This document shows, one piece after another, positions 25,240 through 33,750 of a stretch of DNA of 64,000 bases. A program made the translations under genes and the position numbers. The notes under the pieces were generated by a model. That model was not told the DNA's origin. It did no database searches and saw only the letters and a list, made by a program, of their open reading frames with translations. Position 1 is the stretch's first letter, and each line of letters begins with the position of its first letter. The DNA is from Methanomassiliicoccaceae archaeon UBA328 (GTDB taxonomy: Archaea > Thermoplasmatota > Thermoplasmata > Methanomassiliicoccales > Methanomethylophilaceae), in contig DAYM01000007.1 of the NCBI GenBank assembly GCA_002506905.1, forward strand, positions 62,001 to 126,000, read 5' to 3'.

Positions 25240-25887
25240 TCAGTTTTTGTTTACCTTGCTGTAATCTGCGATGAACTTCTGGATACCCTCATCCGTCTTG
25301 GGGTGGGATACCATCATCTTCAGCACGTTGTAGGGGATGGTAGCGATATCGCATCCCATCTCTGCCACTTCGATGACATGCGCAGGTCCCCTGATGGATG
25401 CTGCGATGACCTCGGTGTCGAAGTCGTAGTTCATGAAGATCTGCATGATGTCGCCGACGAGGTCGCATCCGTGGAGTCCGATATCGTCGAGACGTCCTAC
25501 GAAGGGCGAGACGTACCTTGCACCCGCCTTTGCGGCCAGAAGTGCCTGCTGTGCGGAAAAGATCAATGTAACGTTGACATCGATGCCTTCCGAGGAAAGG
25601 ACCTTTGTTGCTTTCAGCGTCTCGATGCACATGGGCAGTTTGACGTTGATGTTGGGGTAGATCGCCGCGAGCTTGCGTCCTTCTGCGATCATTCCTTCCG
25701 CATCGAGGGACATTGCCTCTGCGGAGATGGGTCCGTCGACGATCTTCGCGATTTCCTTCACGCGTGTGGGTGTATCGACGCCTTCCTTCGCGATGAGGCT
25801 AGGGTTTGTGGTGACTCCGTCGAGGATCCCCCAGCTGTTTACCTCTTTGATCATGTCAAGATTTGCAGTGTCTATGAATATCTTCAT
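25240..25887 (-). CDS. tal: Transaldolase (small, FSA/TalC type)
   Basis: A 215-residue TIM-barrel enzyme of the short transaldolase/fructose-6-phosphate aldolase group. It begins MKIFIDTANLDMIKE and has 'GVTTNPSLI', 'NVKLPMCIETLKA' with the Schiff-base Lys, and 'VTLIFSAQQALLAAKAGARYVSPFVGR'. It connects fructose 6-phosphate, erythrose 4-phosphate and sedoheptulose 7-phosphate with the transketolase encoded just upstream; the gap to that gene is 5 nt. Confidence 0.93.
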   Translation of the reverse strand: MKIFIDTANLDMIKEVNSWGILDGVTTNPSLIAKEGVDTPTRVKEIAKIVDGPISAEAMSLDAEGMIAEGRKLAAIYPNINVKLPMCIETLKATKVLSSEGIDVNVTLIFSAQQALLAAKAGARYVSPFVGRLDDIGLHGCDLVGDIMQIFMNYDFDTEVIAASIRGPAHVIEVAEMGCDIATIPYNVLKMMVSHPKTDEGIQKFIADYSKVNKN

Positions 25888-25892
25888 TCTGA

Positions 25893-26837
25893 TTACTCCT
25901 TCTTAGCGATAGAGGCCTTCGCCGCTGCGACCACGTCGTCTGCGGTCAGACCGTACTTCTTGAACAGTTCGTCGGGCTTTCCCGATTCGCCGAATGTGTC
26001 ACGGGTGCCTACCCTCATCAGAGGTGACGGCATCTCCTGTGAAAGGAACTCCGCCACTGCCGAACCCAGACCGCCGATGATGCTGTGCTCTTCTGCAGTG
26101 ACCGCGCATCCGGTCTTGCCGACGGATGCCGCTATTGCCTCTGTGTCCAGAGGTTTGATCGTGGCCATGTTGATGACCTCCGCGCTTATGCCTTCGGAAG
26201 CAAGGATCTCCGCCGCATCGAGACATACGGACACCATCTGTCCCGTACCGATGAGCGTGACATCGCTTCCCTCTCTCATGACATGCGCCTTTCCGATGAC
26301 GAAGGGCGCGCCCTCCTCTGTGATGCAGGGGAATTCGGCACGTCCGAGCCTCATGTAGACCGGACCGTCATAATCCGCGATCGCTTTCGTGGCCATGTAG
26401 GTCTCGTACGCATCGGCGGGAGATATCACCGTCATGTTCGGAAGTGCGCGCATGATCGCCATGTCCTCGAGGGCCTGATGCGATGCTCCGTCCTCTCCCA
26501 CGCTGATACCGCTGTGGGTAGCTACGATCTTCACATTCATCTTCGGATATGCGACGGCGAGCCTGATCTGCTCCCAGCACCTTCCGGTGGCGAAAACGGC
26601 GAATGTGGATGCAAATGCGATCTTCCCGGATGCCGCCAGGCCGGATGCGATACCGACCATGTTCTGTTCCGCGATACCGCACTCGATGAATCTCTCGGGT
26701 GCGACCTTCTTGAATTCCGAGGTCTTGGTAGACCCTGCAAGGTCCGCATCGAGAACGTACACGTTCTCCTTCTCTGCGGCAAGATCTGCAAGGGCCTTTC
26801 CGTAATAGTTGCGCTGTGCAAGCTTCTGTCCGGTCAC
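25893..26837 (-). CDS. tktB: Transketolase, C-terminal subunit
   Basis: A 314-residue protein equal to the pyrimidine-binding and C-terminal halves of transketolase. Family segments include 'FIECGIAEQNMVGIASGLA' (the thiamine Glu), 'THSGISVGEDGASHQALEDMA' and a C-terminal swapped domain. It overlaps the N-terminal subunit gene by 4 nt, so the split enzyme is probably made in equal amounts. Split transketolases are usual in archaea. Confidence 0.94.
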   Translation of the reverse strand: MTGQKLAQRNYYGKALADLAAEKENVYVLDADLAGSTKTSEFKKVAPERFIECGIAEQNMVGIASGLAASGKIAFASTFAVFATGRCWEQIRLAVAYPKMNVKIVATHSGISVGEDGASHQALEDMAIMRALPNMTVISPADAYETYMATKAIADYDGPVYMRLGRAEFPCITEEGAPFVIGKAHVMREGSDVTLIGTGQMVSVCLDAAEILASEGISAEVINMATIKPLDTEAIAASVGKTGCAVTAEEHSIIGGLGSAVAEFLSQEMPSPLMRVGTRDTFGESGKPDELFKKYGLTADDVVAAAKASIAKKE

Positions 26838-27661
26838 TGTATGACCTCCTTGAGCTCTTTGACAGCCTGAAGATACTCTTCATGGTTGCATGCCTTTCCG
26901 TGGAATCCGGCGTTGTTCTCCATGAAGGACACTCCTTTTCCTTTGACCGTGTTCATGATGATGACCGTCGGGTTCTTCCTGGATGCCTTCGCCTTGTCGC
27001 ATGCATCGAGGATCTGACGGATGTTGTGTCCGTTGATGACGATGACATTCCAACCGAATGCCCTCCATTTCTCGGGCAGGGGGTCCAATGCCATGGCATC
27101 CTCCGTGTTGCCGGTGATCTGAAGGCGGTTGCGGTCCACGACGGCTATGAGATTGCTGAGTCCGTAGTGGTGGGCGAACATCGCAGCTTCCCAGTTCTGG
27201 CCGCTCTGAAGTTCTCCGTCTCCGAGAAGACAGTACGTCCTGTAGTCCTTCCCGTCGCGTTTTCCGGCAAGTGCGATCCCGCATGACATGCTGAGACCCT
27301 GACCGAGGGATCCCGTGGACATCTCCACGCCGGGAACCTTTCCGCGGACCGGATGTCCCTGAAGGTGAGAACCCAGCTTTCTGAGTGTGATAAGCTCGTC
27401 CTTGGGGAAATATCCCGACTCGGCCAATGCGGCGTACAAAACGGGCGCCACATGGCCTTTGGAAAGGACGAATCTGTCCCTGTCCTCCCACTGCGGGTTG
27501 GCAGGGTCGTGTCTCAATATACGGAAGTACAGCGCGGCCATGAAATCGGCCGCTGACAGAGAACCTCCGGGATGACCCGAATTGGCCGCTGCCGTCATCT
27601 CAATTACATCCAATCTGAGGATGTTCGCCATGTTGGCTATCTGATTGGCGCTGTATTCCAT
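26834..27661 (-). CDS. tktA: Transketolase, N-terminal subunit
   Basis: A 275-residue thiamine-diphosphate-binding half of transketolase. 'SGHPGGSLSAADFMAALYF' and the TPP motif 'LLGDGELQSGQNWEAAMFA' with a downstream Asn ('VVDRNRLQ') are complete. The frame is open to 27715, but the ATG at 27661 follows a GGTGG site, 13 nt after the pcn stop, and gives the normal N-terminus 'MEYSANQIANMA'. It supplies ribose 5-phosphate in a genome lacking an obvious oxidative pathway here. Confidence 0.94.
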   Translation of the reverse strand: MEYSANQIANMANILRLDVIEMTAAANSGHPGGSLSAADFMAALYFRILRHDPANPQWEDRDRFVLSKGHVAPVLYAALAESGYFPKDELITLRKLGSHLQGHPVRGKVPGVEMSTGSLGQGLSMSCGIALAGKRDGKDYRTYCLLGDGELQSGQNWEAAMFAHHYGLSNLIAVVDRNRLQITGNTEDAMALDPLPEKWRAFGWNVIVINGHNIRQILDACDKAKASRKNPTVIIMNTVKGKGVSFMENNAGFHGKACNHEEYLQAVKELKEVIQ

Positions 27662-27674
27662 GCAGACCACCGTT

Positions 27675-28412
27675 TCAATCGCTCTCGATCCTCGGAGCGA
27701 GGAAGTAACATACATTGGCCTCGCCGTTGGCGAGTCCGAACAGCATCCTCACGGGATAGTCGTTGTCCAGCTCTATGACGACCTCTGTACCCGAAGGCAC
27801 CGCCTTGACAAGGTTGGAGAAGTAGTCCAGAGGGAACAGACTGCACACGGGCGTGGATGCGTCAAGGCTTACAAGGTCGCCCTTGTCTACCCTGAGGCTT
27901 GCGTAATCCGTGTCGCCCTCGCATGAGAGCTCGAATCCTTCGGGATCCGCTTTGAGCGAGATGTGGTCCGAGATGGACTCTGCCGCACGGATACCTTTCT
28001 GAAGCTGATCGATGGAGATGCCGATCTTGGCGGAAAGTGTGAGCTGGGGGACCTTTGCGTCGCTCATACTTGATGTGTCCACAAGGTTCATGCGCCTCGT
28101 GATGTTTCCGATCTTGAAGACAAGCCTTCCCTGCGTCTCATCCTGCTCCATCGTGATGATGTCGCCGGGCCCGGCGAGTTTGAGAACAGATTTCACTTTG
28201 TCCAGATCGAGACCGATCTCGGTCTCGCTGGCGGAATATGATTCGAATGCTTTTGCTCCTACATTGAGCTCGATCATGGCTACATGCGCAGGATCGACGG
28301 CCTTGAGGCTCATGCCATCCTGGTCTATGGTGAACTTTACCTCATCGATGAGGGTGGAAATGATATTCACGAGCCCTTTCAGTGTCTCTGATTTGATTTC
28401 TGCTTTGAACAT
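27675..28412 (-). CDS. pcn: DNA polymerase sliding clamp PCNA
   Basis: A 245-residue ring-forming processivity factor for DNA replication and repair. It starts MFKAEIKSETLKGLVNIIST and has 'DGMSLKAVDPAHVAMIEL' and the PIP-box receiving end region 'VRMLFGLANGEANVCYFLAPRIE'. The ATG at 28412 follows GAGGTGCCC; the longer open frame is not needed. It lies 14 nt after the TFS stop and before transketolase, so the clamp is co-transcribed with both. Confidence 0.95.
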   Translation of the reverse strand: MFKAEIKSETLKGLVNIISTLIDEVKFTIDQDGMSLKAVDPAHVAMIELNVGAKAFESYSASETEIGLDLDKVKSVLKLAGPGDIITMEQDETQGRLVFKIGNITRRMNLVDTSSMSDAKVPQLTLSAKIGISIDQLQKGIRAAESISDHISLKADPEGFELSCEGDTDYASLRVDKGDLVSLDASTPVCSLFPLDYFSNLVKAVPSGTEVVIELDNDYPVRMLFGLANGEANVCYFLAPRIESD

Positions 28413-28426
28413 AATGGGCACCTCGG

Positions 28427-28729
28427 TTAGTACTCTCTCCAAGAGTGGTTGCACTTGCAGCAACGGTAGATCCTGGTCTCAGGTTCATCTGCGGCACGGG
28501 TCTGCCTGATGACGAAATATGCCTCAGTGTGTCCGCATTCGGGACAGGTTATACGTGTCTTGGGAAGCGTCGCAACGTTCTCTTTGATGACAGTGGTCTC
28601 CCTGTTCTTCGATTCAGTCTTAAAAACCTGGCCCTTCCCCTTGTCGATGGGTTCCTTATTATCGCATGAATTACAGACGTAGAAACCGTCCTTCGGGAAC
28701 ATCATCGAACCGCATTTTGAGCAAAACAA
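28427..28729 (-). CDS. tfs: Transcription elongation/cleavage factor TFS (RpoM-like)
   Basis: About 100 residues with two zinc ribbons: FCSKCGSMMFPKDGFYVC-x2-C at the N-terminus and CPECGH...CCKCNHSW at the C-terminus. 'RAADEPETRIYRC' carries the Asp-Glu pair that rescues backtracked RNA polymerase. The family N-terminus demands a start just before FCSKCG, where only TTG (28729) is available, with GAGG upstream; a longer ATG frame begins at 28792. A TATA-like box (28768-28778) and a GCGCGC tract (28792-28797) are upstream. Confidence 0.92.
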   Translation of the reverse strand: MFCSKCGSMMFPKDGFYVCNSCDNKEPIDKGKGQVFKTESKNRETTVIKENVATLPKTRITCPECGHTEAYFVIRQTRAADEPETRIYRCCKCNHSWREY

Positions 28730-28798
28730 ACTAATCAGCCTCTCTTTTGCTCCTACATTGGGTGTACCTATTAAAACATTATCGGAACACACGCGCGT

Positions 28799-29575
28799 TC
28801 AATAAGGGCCTTTCTTGCGCTCGGACTTGTCCAGGATATCGGAGAAGGGACTTTCGTCCTCTTCTTCATCTGCGGAAGTGGACGAGGGCGAGACCGTGGT
28901 GGTCACCGTGTGCACCGTCGAGGATCCGGAAGATCTGCGGGATGCTCCCGACGGAGGCTCGGACCTGTACGATTCCGGATTGTCGTTGACGTTGACCTTC
29001 TGGCTTGCGATGCAGTCGTCATATGATTGGAATCCCAGGGTCTTGTGCTTGGAATACAGTTCGACGGACCTTGCCGTAGGTCTTATCGCACCTTCCACCG
29101 CGCCGGTCGCCAACAGCTCTGCCGTCTCTTTTCTGACCTGACGGGAGAGCATTCCGCCGACCAATCCGAAGACGATCAGTATTCCCAATTGGGAAAGTGC
29201 CAGCGACGAGGTTCCGTCTGTGAAGAACGCCGCCAGATACATACCGACCGCGGATGAGAGGCCGCTCATGTTCGCAGCCGCTTCGGAAGCGGGGACATCG
29301 GGGAATCCGCCTGCGGGAAGTATCAGTTTTGCAAGTCCCCACGCTATGAGGACGATAACAGAACCGACAGCAAATGAACACAGAGTGCCTTTGGTCATGG
29401 AGCCCGTCTTCCTTCCGGCAACGTATCCCGCAACCGCAGGACCTATCACGGGGATCCACCAAAGCACCAGAGAAAGGAATGCGCACAGCCCGACGGCCAT
29501 ACGAATATCGTATGTGTCGAACTTGATCGACCTGAGCTTTCCGGTGAAAGAGACAGTATCCTCGGCCATTTGCAT
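28799..29575 (-). CDS. Membrane protein of unknown function with long polar tail
   Basis: A 258-residue protein. Hydrophobic segments at about residues 26-54, 62-85, 104-118 and 128-143 suggest three or four membrane helices with Gly-rich turns (WWIPVIGPAVAGYVAGRKTG), a pattern common to small archaeal membrane proteins of the DUF5518 kind. Residues 165-258 are a Ser/Thr-rich then acidic tail ending in KKGPY. A TATA-like box at 29600-29610 lies upstream. The function is unknown. It ends just before the TFS promoter, so it is a separate unit. Confidence 0.75.
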   Translation of the reverse strand: MQMAEDTVSFTGKLRSIKFDTYDIRMAVGLCAFLSLVLWWIPVIGPAVAGYVAGRKTGSMTKGTLCSFAVGSVIVLIAWGLAKLILPAGGFPDVPASEAAANMSGLSSAVGMYLAAFFTDGTSSLALSQLGILIVFGLVGGMLSRQVRKETAELLATGAVEGAIRPTARSVELYSKHKTLGFQSYDDCIASQKVNVNDNPESYRSEPPSGASRRSSGSSTVHTVTTTVSPSSTSADEEEDESPFSDILDKSERKKGPY

Positions 29576-29652
29576 CCCACACCCTTATCGGGCTCTGCGT
29601 TTATAAAAACACAGTAAAAAAGTTTTGATTGAAATGGTTTGATTAGAAGGGC

Positions 29653-31116
29653 TTACTTCTTCGCCTTCTTCTTTTTCTTGGCGGCAGCGCGCTCGGCCTT
29701 GAGGTTCTCCTTCACGGCCTTTGCGATCTCCTCTCCCTGCTCCTTTCCGTCTGTGACGTCGGACTCAAGGAAACGGAACACTGTCCATCCTTCGGACCTG
29801 AGCGTATCGTCAATGGATGTGTCTCCCATCTCGGGAACGACATACACGGCGACCTTACCCTTCACGAACGCAACGGGTATGCTGTGCTCTCCGTAGTCCC
29901 TTCTGCATCTGAGACCTTTGTTCCAAGCCGCCCTTCTTACCAATGCATCGGGCGTGTCTTCGACAATCTCGTATTCCTCGTCAAGACCCTCATCGTCTGA
30001 AGATTCCTCGATCGGCTCTTCGACAGGGAGCTCTTCCTCTACAGGTTCAGGTACGGGTTCGGGTTCCGGTACGGGTTCCGGTACGGGTTCTGCCATGGGC
30101 TCTTCCTTGACAGGTTCAGGTACGGGTTCCGGCACAGGCTCGGCCTTGGGTTCCTCCTTGACCGGCTCTGGCACAGGCTCCTGTTTCACAGGTTTTGCCT
30201 TGGGCTCTTCCTTGACAGGCGCAGGTTCTGCCTTGGCTGCAGGGACCTGCGTCTCTTTCTTCTTCTCACGGGCCGCCGCTGCTTCTCTTGAGCTCATGAC
30301 CTTGAGCTTGGGAAGTTCTTCGGTCTTCTTCTCGGCGGGTTTGGGTTCCTGTGCAGGCTTTGCCGCTTCCTTCTTCGGAGCTTCGGCCTTGGCTGCAGGC
30401 ACCTCTTTCTTGGGAGCCTCTTTCTTTTTATCGTTCTTGACCGGGACCGTGGCGGGCGCGGGCTTCACAGGCTTGGTCTTCTTGGACTCCTGTGCCTGTT
30501 TGACGGCCGCTTTCTTCTTCTCCTCGTTCTCGGCCTTCTTCTTGGACTCTTTCTTCGCGGGTTTGTCCTCGACGGCGTGTGTGTTCTCTCCGAAATAGGA
30601 GATCGCACCTACGGCGATCCAAATCGCGGTGAAGATGGCGAATGCGAATCCCATGATGAGATCGAGTGCGGCGGATGCCGCGACCAGGATCAGGAATATC
30701 GCGGATATGGTCATGAGGACCTTCTGATCGGTGACCCAGTTGTATGCGGCCTCTCCGAGGATCGCGAGTATCACGATGATCTCGAATACCAAAAGGACAA
30801 TGCTGTTCACTTCGGTGACTCCGAGGACGATCAGCACAACAGCACCTATTATGATGAGGATACTGTAGATCTTGGCGATGAACGCCTCGCCTTTGTTATG
30901 AATGAAAAGACCTGCACCGTATACCAGACCCAGCACGCCCGCTATTGCGCAGCCTGCCATATAGATGGCCGTTTTACCCAGTTCAGTGATATTATTGATG
31001 CCGATATCGAAACCGCTCGTTATAAGCGCGGCTGCGAACAGCGTGATCAGATACACAACAGCAGCCAGTATCCCGGAAATACCGAGGACCTTGCCGTTGC
31101 TAAATGTTGCTCCCAT
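29653..31116 (-). CDS. Six-helix membrane protein with Pro/Glu/Lys linker and degenerate Vsr/DUF559-like domain
   Basis: A 487-residue three-part protein. Residues 1-180 have six predicted helices (about 11-34, 49-72, 82-101, 104-122, 134-152 and 154-175). Residues 185-390 are a low-complexity Lys/Glu/Ala then Pro/Glu/Val linker with repeated PEPVKEEP units. Residues about 391-472 resemble the Vsr/DUF559 PD-(D/E)XK fold: 'VRRAAWNKGLRCRRDYG', then 'IPVAFVKGKVAVYVV' and 'LRSEGWTVFRFLESDV'. The Vsr catalytic Asp and the DGCFWH segment are missing, so it is probably not a nuclease. A Lys-rich end follows. The gene is single; the function is unknown. Confidence 0.82.
   Translation of the reverse strand: MGATFSNGKVLGISGILAAVVYLITLFAAALITSGFDIGINNITELGKTAIYMAGCAIAGVLGLVYGAGLFIHNKGEAFIAKIYSILIIIGAVVLIVLGVTEVNSIVLLVFEIIVILAILGEAAYNWVTDQKVLMTISAIFLILVAASAALDLIMGFAFAIFTAIWIAVGAISYFGENTHAVEDKPAKKESKKKAENEEKKKAAVKQAQESKKTKPVKPAPATVPVKNDKKKEAPKKEVPAAKAEAPKKEAAKPAQEPKPAEKKTEELPKLKVMSSREAAAAREKKKETQVPAAKAEPAPVKEEPKAKPVKQEPVPEPVKEEPKAEPVPEPVPEPVKEEPMAEPVPEPVPEPEPVPEPVEEELPVEEPIEESSDDEGLDEEYEIVEDTPDALVRRAAWNKGLRCRRDYGEHSIPVAFVKGKVAVYVVPEMGDTSIDDTLRSEGWTVFRFLESDVTDGKEQGEEIAKAVKENLKAERAAAKKKKKAKK
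30006..30240. repeat. Low-complexity repeats encoding the Pro/Glu/Val linker
   Basis: Short imperfect direct repeats of the type GGTTCCGGTACGG and TCTTCCTTGACAGG, in phase with PEPVKEEP-like units of the membrane protein. They are coding and vary in unit length, so this is repeat slippage, not a CRISPR or VNTR of other origin. Confidence 0.7.
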
Positions 31117-31233
31117 ATTTCAGATACCCACATACTCATTTTTGTAGTTGTCGATGGTTGTGGGTCTTTTCAAATTGGAAAAATGCGGACATATCCGACA
31201 TAGGAATAGTGTTATCACGGCACTGCGAGGGTA

Positions 31234-31397
31234 AGTTAAATATATAGTGATTATGTCTCCTATAATATCACCTATAATGCGGGGCAATTGAAGAGCCCTA
31301 CATCATCATCACAGTCAAAGGGGTCTGCGCCGGTGTGCCAGCCTCTTTTCACAGACCTCCGCACGACGAAGGTCAAATTACGAAAAGGAGATTAACT
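31234..31397 (+). promoter_or_regulatory. Promoter and structured 5' leader of the aCPSF2-like gene
   Basis: TATA-like boxes at 31236-31246 and 31258-31268 suggest starts near 31265-31292. The resulting leader of about 105-130 nt contains hairpins GGGC-N9-GCCC (31282-31298) and GGTCTG-N24-CAGACC (31322-31357), followed by AAAAGGAG directly before the ATG at 31398. Most genes here are leaderless or have short leaders, so this one stands out. Confidence 0.5.
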
Positions 31398-32633
31398 ATG
31401 TTAATGAAATTCAGATTCCTCGGCGGCGCCGAGATAGTCGGCCGTATGGGAATGACCATGGAAGGCGACGGAAAGACGATGCTCGTCGAGTACGGAATGA
31501 GCCCCACGAAACCTCCGGAGTACCCTCTTGTACCTCCGCGTATAGACCATGTGTTCCTCACACACTGCCACTTGGACCACTGCGGTGTCCTTCCCGCTGT
31601 ATGCGGAAGGGACGGATGCGATCTTTTCTCGACACCCCTGTCGGCAGAGATATCGGAGATCATGATGTACGACAGCCTCAAGATCGCCAAGGCAGAGGGA
31701 TACCCCGAGCCTTACACCGAGGCAGACATCGAAAAGACCATGCAGAGCGTCGCACCCGTGACGTTCGGAGACACCATCGAACTCGGAAAGCTCGATGTAA
31801 CATTCCACTCGGCCGGACACGTTCCGGGAGCATGCATGTTCGAGTTCAAAGGAGATACGACCACGGTCTACAGCGGAGACTTCCACACCCTCGACCAGAG
31901 ACTGGTCACAGGTGCCAAACCCGTCAAATGTACGAACCTCTTCGTCGAAGGTACCTACGCAGGCCGTAACCACCCCGACAAAAAGAAGACAGAACAGGAC
32001 TTCATCGCAAAGGTCGACGAGGTCATCGCACGCGGCGGTACCGTCATCGTCCCCTGTTTCGCGGTCGGAAGGACCCAGGAGATCATGCTTCTCCTGAAGG
32101 ACCTCGGCTACGACATGTGGGTCGACGGAATGGGACGCTCCGTCACACGCCTGTACATGGACTATCCCGAATACGTCAGGGACCCCAAGGCACTCAAATC
32201 CGCCAGGAGGACCTTCAACGAGGTCAGGAACAGCGGAATGAGGAAACACGCCGCAAAAGGACAGATCATCGTCACCACCGGCGGAATGCTTGACGGCGGA
32301 CCCGTCCTCGGATACCTCAGGACCCTGAAGGACGATCCCAAGAATGCCATCCTCCTTGTGGGATACCAGGCAGAGGACACGAACGGCAGGATGCTCATGG
32401 AAAAGGGATGCATCGTCATCGATGAAGAAGTGGCCAAGGTCGAATGCGAAGTACAGAAGTACGACTTCTCGGCACACGCCGGACACGACGATATCATCAA
32501 CTTCGTCAACAAATGCGACCCCGACAACGTTATCATCATGCACTCGGAGGCAAGGGAACTTCTCCTGCCCGACCTGCAGGACTATAACGTCATCCTCCCC
32601 AAGACCGGAGAGGAATTCGAGCTCGACATATGA
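31398..32633 (+). CDS. Metallo-beta-lactamase / beta-CASP ribonuclease, aCPSF2 type
   Basis: Archaeal homologue of the CPSF73 mRNA 3'-end endonuclease, here the short form without an N-terminal KH domain (411 residues). Motifs: HCHLDHCG (residues 56-63; metal ligands), 'SAGHVPGACMF', 'YSGDFHTLD' and the beta-CASP block 'VPCFAVGRTQEIMLLL' with later 'DFSAHAGHDD'. The ATG at 31398 follows an ideal AGGAG; the open frame extends upstream only by chance. It overlaps nadC by 4 nt. Confidence 0.93.
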   Translation: MLMKFRFLGGAEIVGRMGMTMEGDGKTMLVEYGMSPTKPPEYPLVPPRIDHVFLTHCHLDHCGVLPAVCGRDGCDLFSTPLSAEISEIMMYDSLKIAKAEGYPEPYTEADIEKTMQSVAPVTFGDTIELGKLDVTFHSAGHVPGACMFEFKGDTTTVYSGDFHTLDQRLVTGAKPVKCTNLFVEGTYAGRNHPDKKKTEQDFIAKVDEVIARGGTVIVPCFAVGRTQEIMLLLKDLGYDMWVDGMGRSVTRLYMDYPEYVRDPKALKSARRTFNEVRNSGMRKHAAKGQIIVTTGGMLDGGPVLGYLRTLKDDPKNAILLVGYQAEDTNGRMLMEKGCIVIDEEVAKVECEVQKYDFSAHAGHDDIINFVNKCDPDNVIIMHSEARELLLPDLQDYNVILPKTGEEFELDI

Positions 32634-33448
32634 TCGAAGACATCAAACGCTTCCTCGCAGAAGACATCGGCAGCGGAGATATCACTGTCGAACTGTTCGT
32701 TCCCGACAAGACGGGGACGGCGTCCATCATCTGCGAGGAAGAGGCAACACTCGCCGGTCTCGAAGAGGCCAGAGAAGTGTTCGAGGTCCTCGGGGCCCAG
32801 TGCCAGCTTATCAACCGTGACGGGGACAGAGTGGTCAAAGGCACCACCGTCATGTCCGTCTACGGGCCTCTGAAGGCCATCGTCACCGGGGAGAGGACCG
32901 CCCTCAACCTTTTAATGAGAATGACCGGGATAGCGACGGCCACCGCCAATGCCACCAGACTTATCAGGCTGACGGATCCGGACCTCATGGTCGCGGCAAC
33001 GAGGAAGACCACGCCCGGTTTCAGATACTACGAGAAGAAGGCCGTTACCTTGGGCGGCGGCTGGTCCCACAGGATGGGGCTGTACGACATGGTCATGATC
33101 AAGGACAACCACATCGCCGCGTGCGGAGGTATCGAAAATGCCATGGAAAAGGCCAAGAATGTCAAAGAAGGCATCAAGATAGATGTTGAAGTGACAACTC
33201 TCGAACAGGGGATCACCGCTGCAAGATACAAACCGGACATCATCATGGGAGACCACATGGATCCCGAACACATCAGAGAACTCCGCGATGCAGTAAAGAA
33301 GATCTCCCCCGACACCAAGATCGAAGCCTCCGGGAACATCACTCCGGACGGCGCCAGATTCTACGCCGGCTGCGCAGATATCGTATCGATCGGCGCGCTC
33401 ACCCATTCGGTGAAAGCCGTTCATTTCTCGCTCGATATCGACGAATGA
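32630..33448 (+). CDS. nadC: Nicotinate-nucleotide pyrophosphorylase (carboxylating)
   Basis: Quinolinate phosphoribosyltransferase in NAD synthesis: quinolinate plus PRPP gives nicotinate mononucleotide. The 272-residue protein has 'ALNLLMRMTGIATATANATRL', 'VAATRKTTPGFRYYEKKAV' (PRPP/quinolinate Arg-Lys), 'GGGWSHRMGLYDMVMIKDNHIAA' and C-terminal 'EASGNIT'. The start overlaps the ribonuclease stop (ATGA), so the two are translationally coupled. Confidence 0.95.
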   Translation: MIEDIKRFLAEDIGSGDITVELFVPDKTGTASIICEEEATLAGLEEAREVFEVLGAQCQLINRDGDRVVKGTTVMSVYGPLKAIVTGERTALNLLMRMTGIATATANATRLIRLTDPDLMVAATRKTTPGFRYYEKKAVTLGGGWSHRMGLYDMVMIKDNHIAACGGIENAMEKAKNVKEGIKIDVEVTTLEQGITAARYKPDIIMGDHMDPEHIRELRDAVKKISPDTKIEASGNITPDGARFYAGCADIVSIGALTHSVKAVHFSLDIDE

Positions 33449-33489
33449 TATCGCAAAACTACTAATCCCACCCGCGCTATAACACCACT

Positions 33490-33699
33490 ATGGCAATCAA
33501 TCTAAGCGACTACAAATGTCAGTTCTGCGGCAAGACCGCCACGAACTTCGTATTCGCCGCATTCACCTGTGACGACCCCGTCTGCATCGAAAAGGCCAGG
33601 GTAGAAAGGGGCGGACCCGGCGGACATATGAAGAGAAAGATGGAAGGCAGGCCGATCACGCCCGAAGAGATCTGCGGCGTTGAACCGAAAAAAGAGTGA
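33490..33699 (+). CDS. Small zinc-binding protein, unknown function
   Basis: 69 residues with CQFCG (Cys 10 and 13) and CDDPVC (Cys 27 and 32), a plausible zinc site, then a basic Gly-rich segment (RGGPGGHMKRKMEGR). I do not recognise the family. It has its own start 41 nt after nadC and ends before a strong hairpin (33715-33742). Its frame, Cys spacing and isolation suggest a real small gene. Confidence 0.7.
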   Translation: MAINLSDYKCQFCGKTATNFVFAAFTCDDPVCIEKARVERGGPGGHMKRKMEGRPITPEEICGVEPKKE

Positions 33700-33714
33700 A
33701 TGATCTATTATTAA

Positions 33715-33742
33715 GACGGCCCGGGAAGGTCCCGGGACCGTC
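33715..33742. terminator. GC-rich hairpin, bidirectional terminator
   Basis: GACGGCCCGGGA-AGG-TCCCGGGACCGTC, near-perfect stem of 12 bp with one bulge, between the convergent small Zn protein gene and purH. It could end transcription from both sides. Confidence 0.6.
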
Positions 33743-33750
33743 AATGAGTT

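Noticed and set aside
30006..30240. Possible CRISPR-like repeat array
   Set aside because: Repeats are coding, imperfect, without unique spacers; they encode a Pro/Glu/Val linker.
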